Positions 18,071 to 18,615 of a DNA stretch of 18,615 bases are shown piece after piece. The notes below the pieces were generated by a model. It was not told the DNA's origin, did no database searches, and worked only from the letters and a program-made list of their open reading frames with translations. Origin of the DNA: CAYVBN01 sp964538565 (GTDB lineage Bacteria; Pseudomonadota; Alphaproteobacteria; Rhizobiales; Xanthobacteraceae); contig CAZIGW010000029.1 of assembly GCA_964538565.1 (NCBI GenBank), forward strand, positions 1-18,615, in the 5' to 3' direction. The position numbers and the translations under genes were made by a program. Numbering within the stretch: position 1 is the stretch's first letter; each line of letters opens with the position of its first letter.

Positions 18071-18118
18071 GCCCTTGCAGGCGACCGGGCTCGGCTGGAT
18101 TCTTTCCAATGAACGCCG

Positions 18119-18134
18119 CGTTTCACGTGAAACA
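18119..18134. promoter_or_regulatory. parS centromere-like site (ParB binding)
   Basis: CGTTTCACGTGAAACA matches the universal bacterial parS consensus TGTTTCACGTGAAACA at 15 of 16 bases; the 14-base core GTTTCACGTGAAAC (18120-18133) is a perfect palindrome. It lies in the mnmE-mnmG gap, about 7 kb from the origin candidate; parAB usually lie a few genes beyond mnmG in this class. It is bracketed by GCCGCGT (18115-18121) and ACGCGGC (18136-18142), which could pair and might also serve as the mnmE 3' end. Confidence 0.9.
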
Positions 18135-18143
18135 GACGCGGCT

Positions 18144-18172
18144 TTGACGGGGTCATGTCCGCCGTCTAGAAG
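18144..18172 (+). promoter_or_regulatory. candidate mnmG promoter
   Basis: TTGACG (18144-18149; five of six) and TAGAAG (18167-18172; four of six) are 17 bases apart, just downstream of parS and 25 bases before the mnmG GTG. ParB spreading from parS could overlap it. Confidence 0.4.
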
Positions 18173-18197
18173 GCGAATGGCTTGAGGGAGCGCGCCC

Positions 18198-18615
18198 GTG
18201 GTGGAACGGCTCTACGATGTCATCGTCATCGGCGGCGGACATGCCGGATGCGAGGCCGCGGCCGCCGCAGCCCGGATGGGGGCGCGGACCGCTTTGGTCA
18301 CGCATCGGTTCGCCACCATCGGTGCGATGTCGTGCAATCCGGCGATCGGCGGTCTCGGCAAGGGGCACTTGGTCCGGGAGATCGACGCCCTCGACGGGCT
18401 GATGGGCCGCGTCGCCGACGAAGGCGGAATCCAGTTCCGCGTGCTCAATCGCCGCAAGGGCCCGGCCGTTCGTGGCCCGCGCGCCCAGGCGGACCGGAAA
18501 CGCTACGCCGCGGCGATGCAGCGGGCGATCCGGGCGACCGAGAACCTGAGCGTCATCGAAGGCGAGGCGGACGACCTGATCCTGGCCGGCGGACGTGTGG
18601 CGGGCGTTCGTCTCG
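18198..18615 (+). CDS. mnmG: tRNA uridine-5-carboxymethylaminomethyl modification enzyme MnmG (GidA), N-terminal part
   Basis: The first 139 codons of the FAD-dependent partner of MnmE in wobble-uridine modification; the gene continues past the window end (family length about 620-630). Visible: the FAD-binding DVIVIGGGHAGCEAA (about 7-21), SCNPAIGGLGKGHLVREIDALDG split around 51-73, and KGPAVRGPRAQADR (about 92-105), all canonical. Two adjacent GTG codons, 18198 and 18201, can start it; GAGGGAG at 18184-18190 is seven bases before the first, so 18198 is used. It is the functional partner of the upstream mnmE, with parS and a promoter candidate between them. Confidence 0.96.
   Translation, partial: MVERLYDVIVIGGGHAGCEAAAAAARMGARTALVTHRFATIGAMSCNPAIGGLGKGHLVREIDALDGLMGRVADEGGIQFRVLNRRKGPAVRGPRAQADRKRYAAAMQRAIRATENLSVIEGEADDLILAGGRVAGVRL

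Overview
The window is a GC-rich (roughly two-thirds G+C) chromosomal segment of an alphaproteobacterium, most likely Rhizobiales/Hyphomicrobiales. This rests on gene order: hemY-Mic60-hemD-hemC beside tsaD-gpsA, and PPSR/hemE/hemJ/rho/mnmE/mnmG, the neighbourhood that surrounds the replication origin in this class. No accessory island, phage, transposon or CRISPR array is seen; this is core housekeeping DNA, and no clearly new system was found.

Layout. (1) 1-76: tRNA-Thr(CGU), minus strand. (2) 355-5013, minus strand: hemC, hemD, a mitofilin/Mic60-like membrane protein and hemY, in tight tandem: the middle of haem synthesis plus an inner-membrane shaping protein. (3) 5129-8148, plus strand: tsaD, gpsA, an EVE-domain protein and a DUF1761 membrane protein. 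(4) 8171-11001, minus strand: PPSR, maf, coaE and dnaQ. (5) 11002-11368: the divergent PPSR/hemE gap, the best candidate for the chromosomal origin, with repeated TGTGGA/TCCACA words, a near-consensus DnaA box, an AT-rich stretch and three GANTC sites. (6) 11369-14434, plus strand: hemE, hemJ and rho, the last behind a C-rich leader. (7) 14472-16511, minus strand: a DUF255 thioredoxin-domain protein. (8) 16712-18615, plus strand: mnmE, a parS site, and the start of mnmG, which runs off the window.

The genes fall into a few joint roles. HemC, HemD, HemE and HemJ are successive or near-successive steps from porphobilinogen to protoporphyrin, split into two clusters either side of the origin candidate. 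TsaD (t6A37) and MnmE/MnmG (xm5U34) modify tRNA anticodon loops; the tRNA-Thr in the window is itself a t6A substrate type. The origin candidate and parS lie about 7 kb apart, as expected for an origin-proximal ParB site. Genes flanking the origin gap on both sides point away from it.

Most noteworthy: the origin candidate with its GANTC cluster, parS between mnmE and mnmG, a sharp low-GC patch inside the G domain of mnmE, a perfect 12-bp terminator-like hairpin for rho lying inside the convergent gene, a rut-like rho leader, a 10-bp-phased alternating inverted repeat before the DUF1761 gene, and the absence of aroE between maf and coaE.
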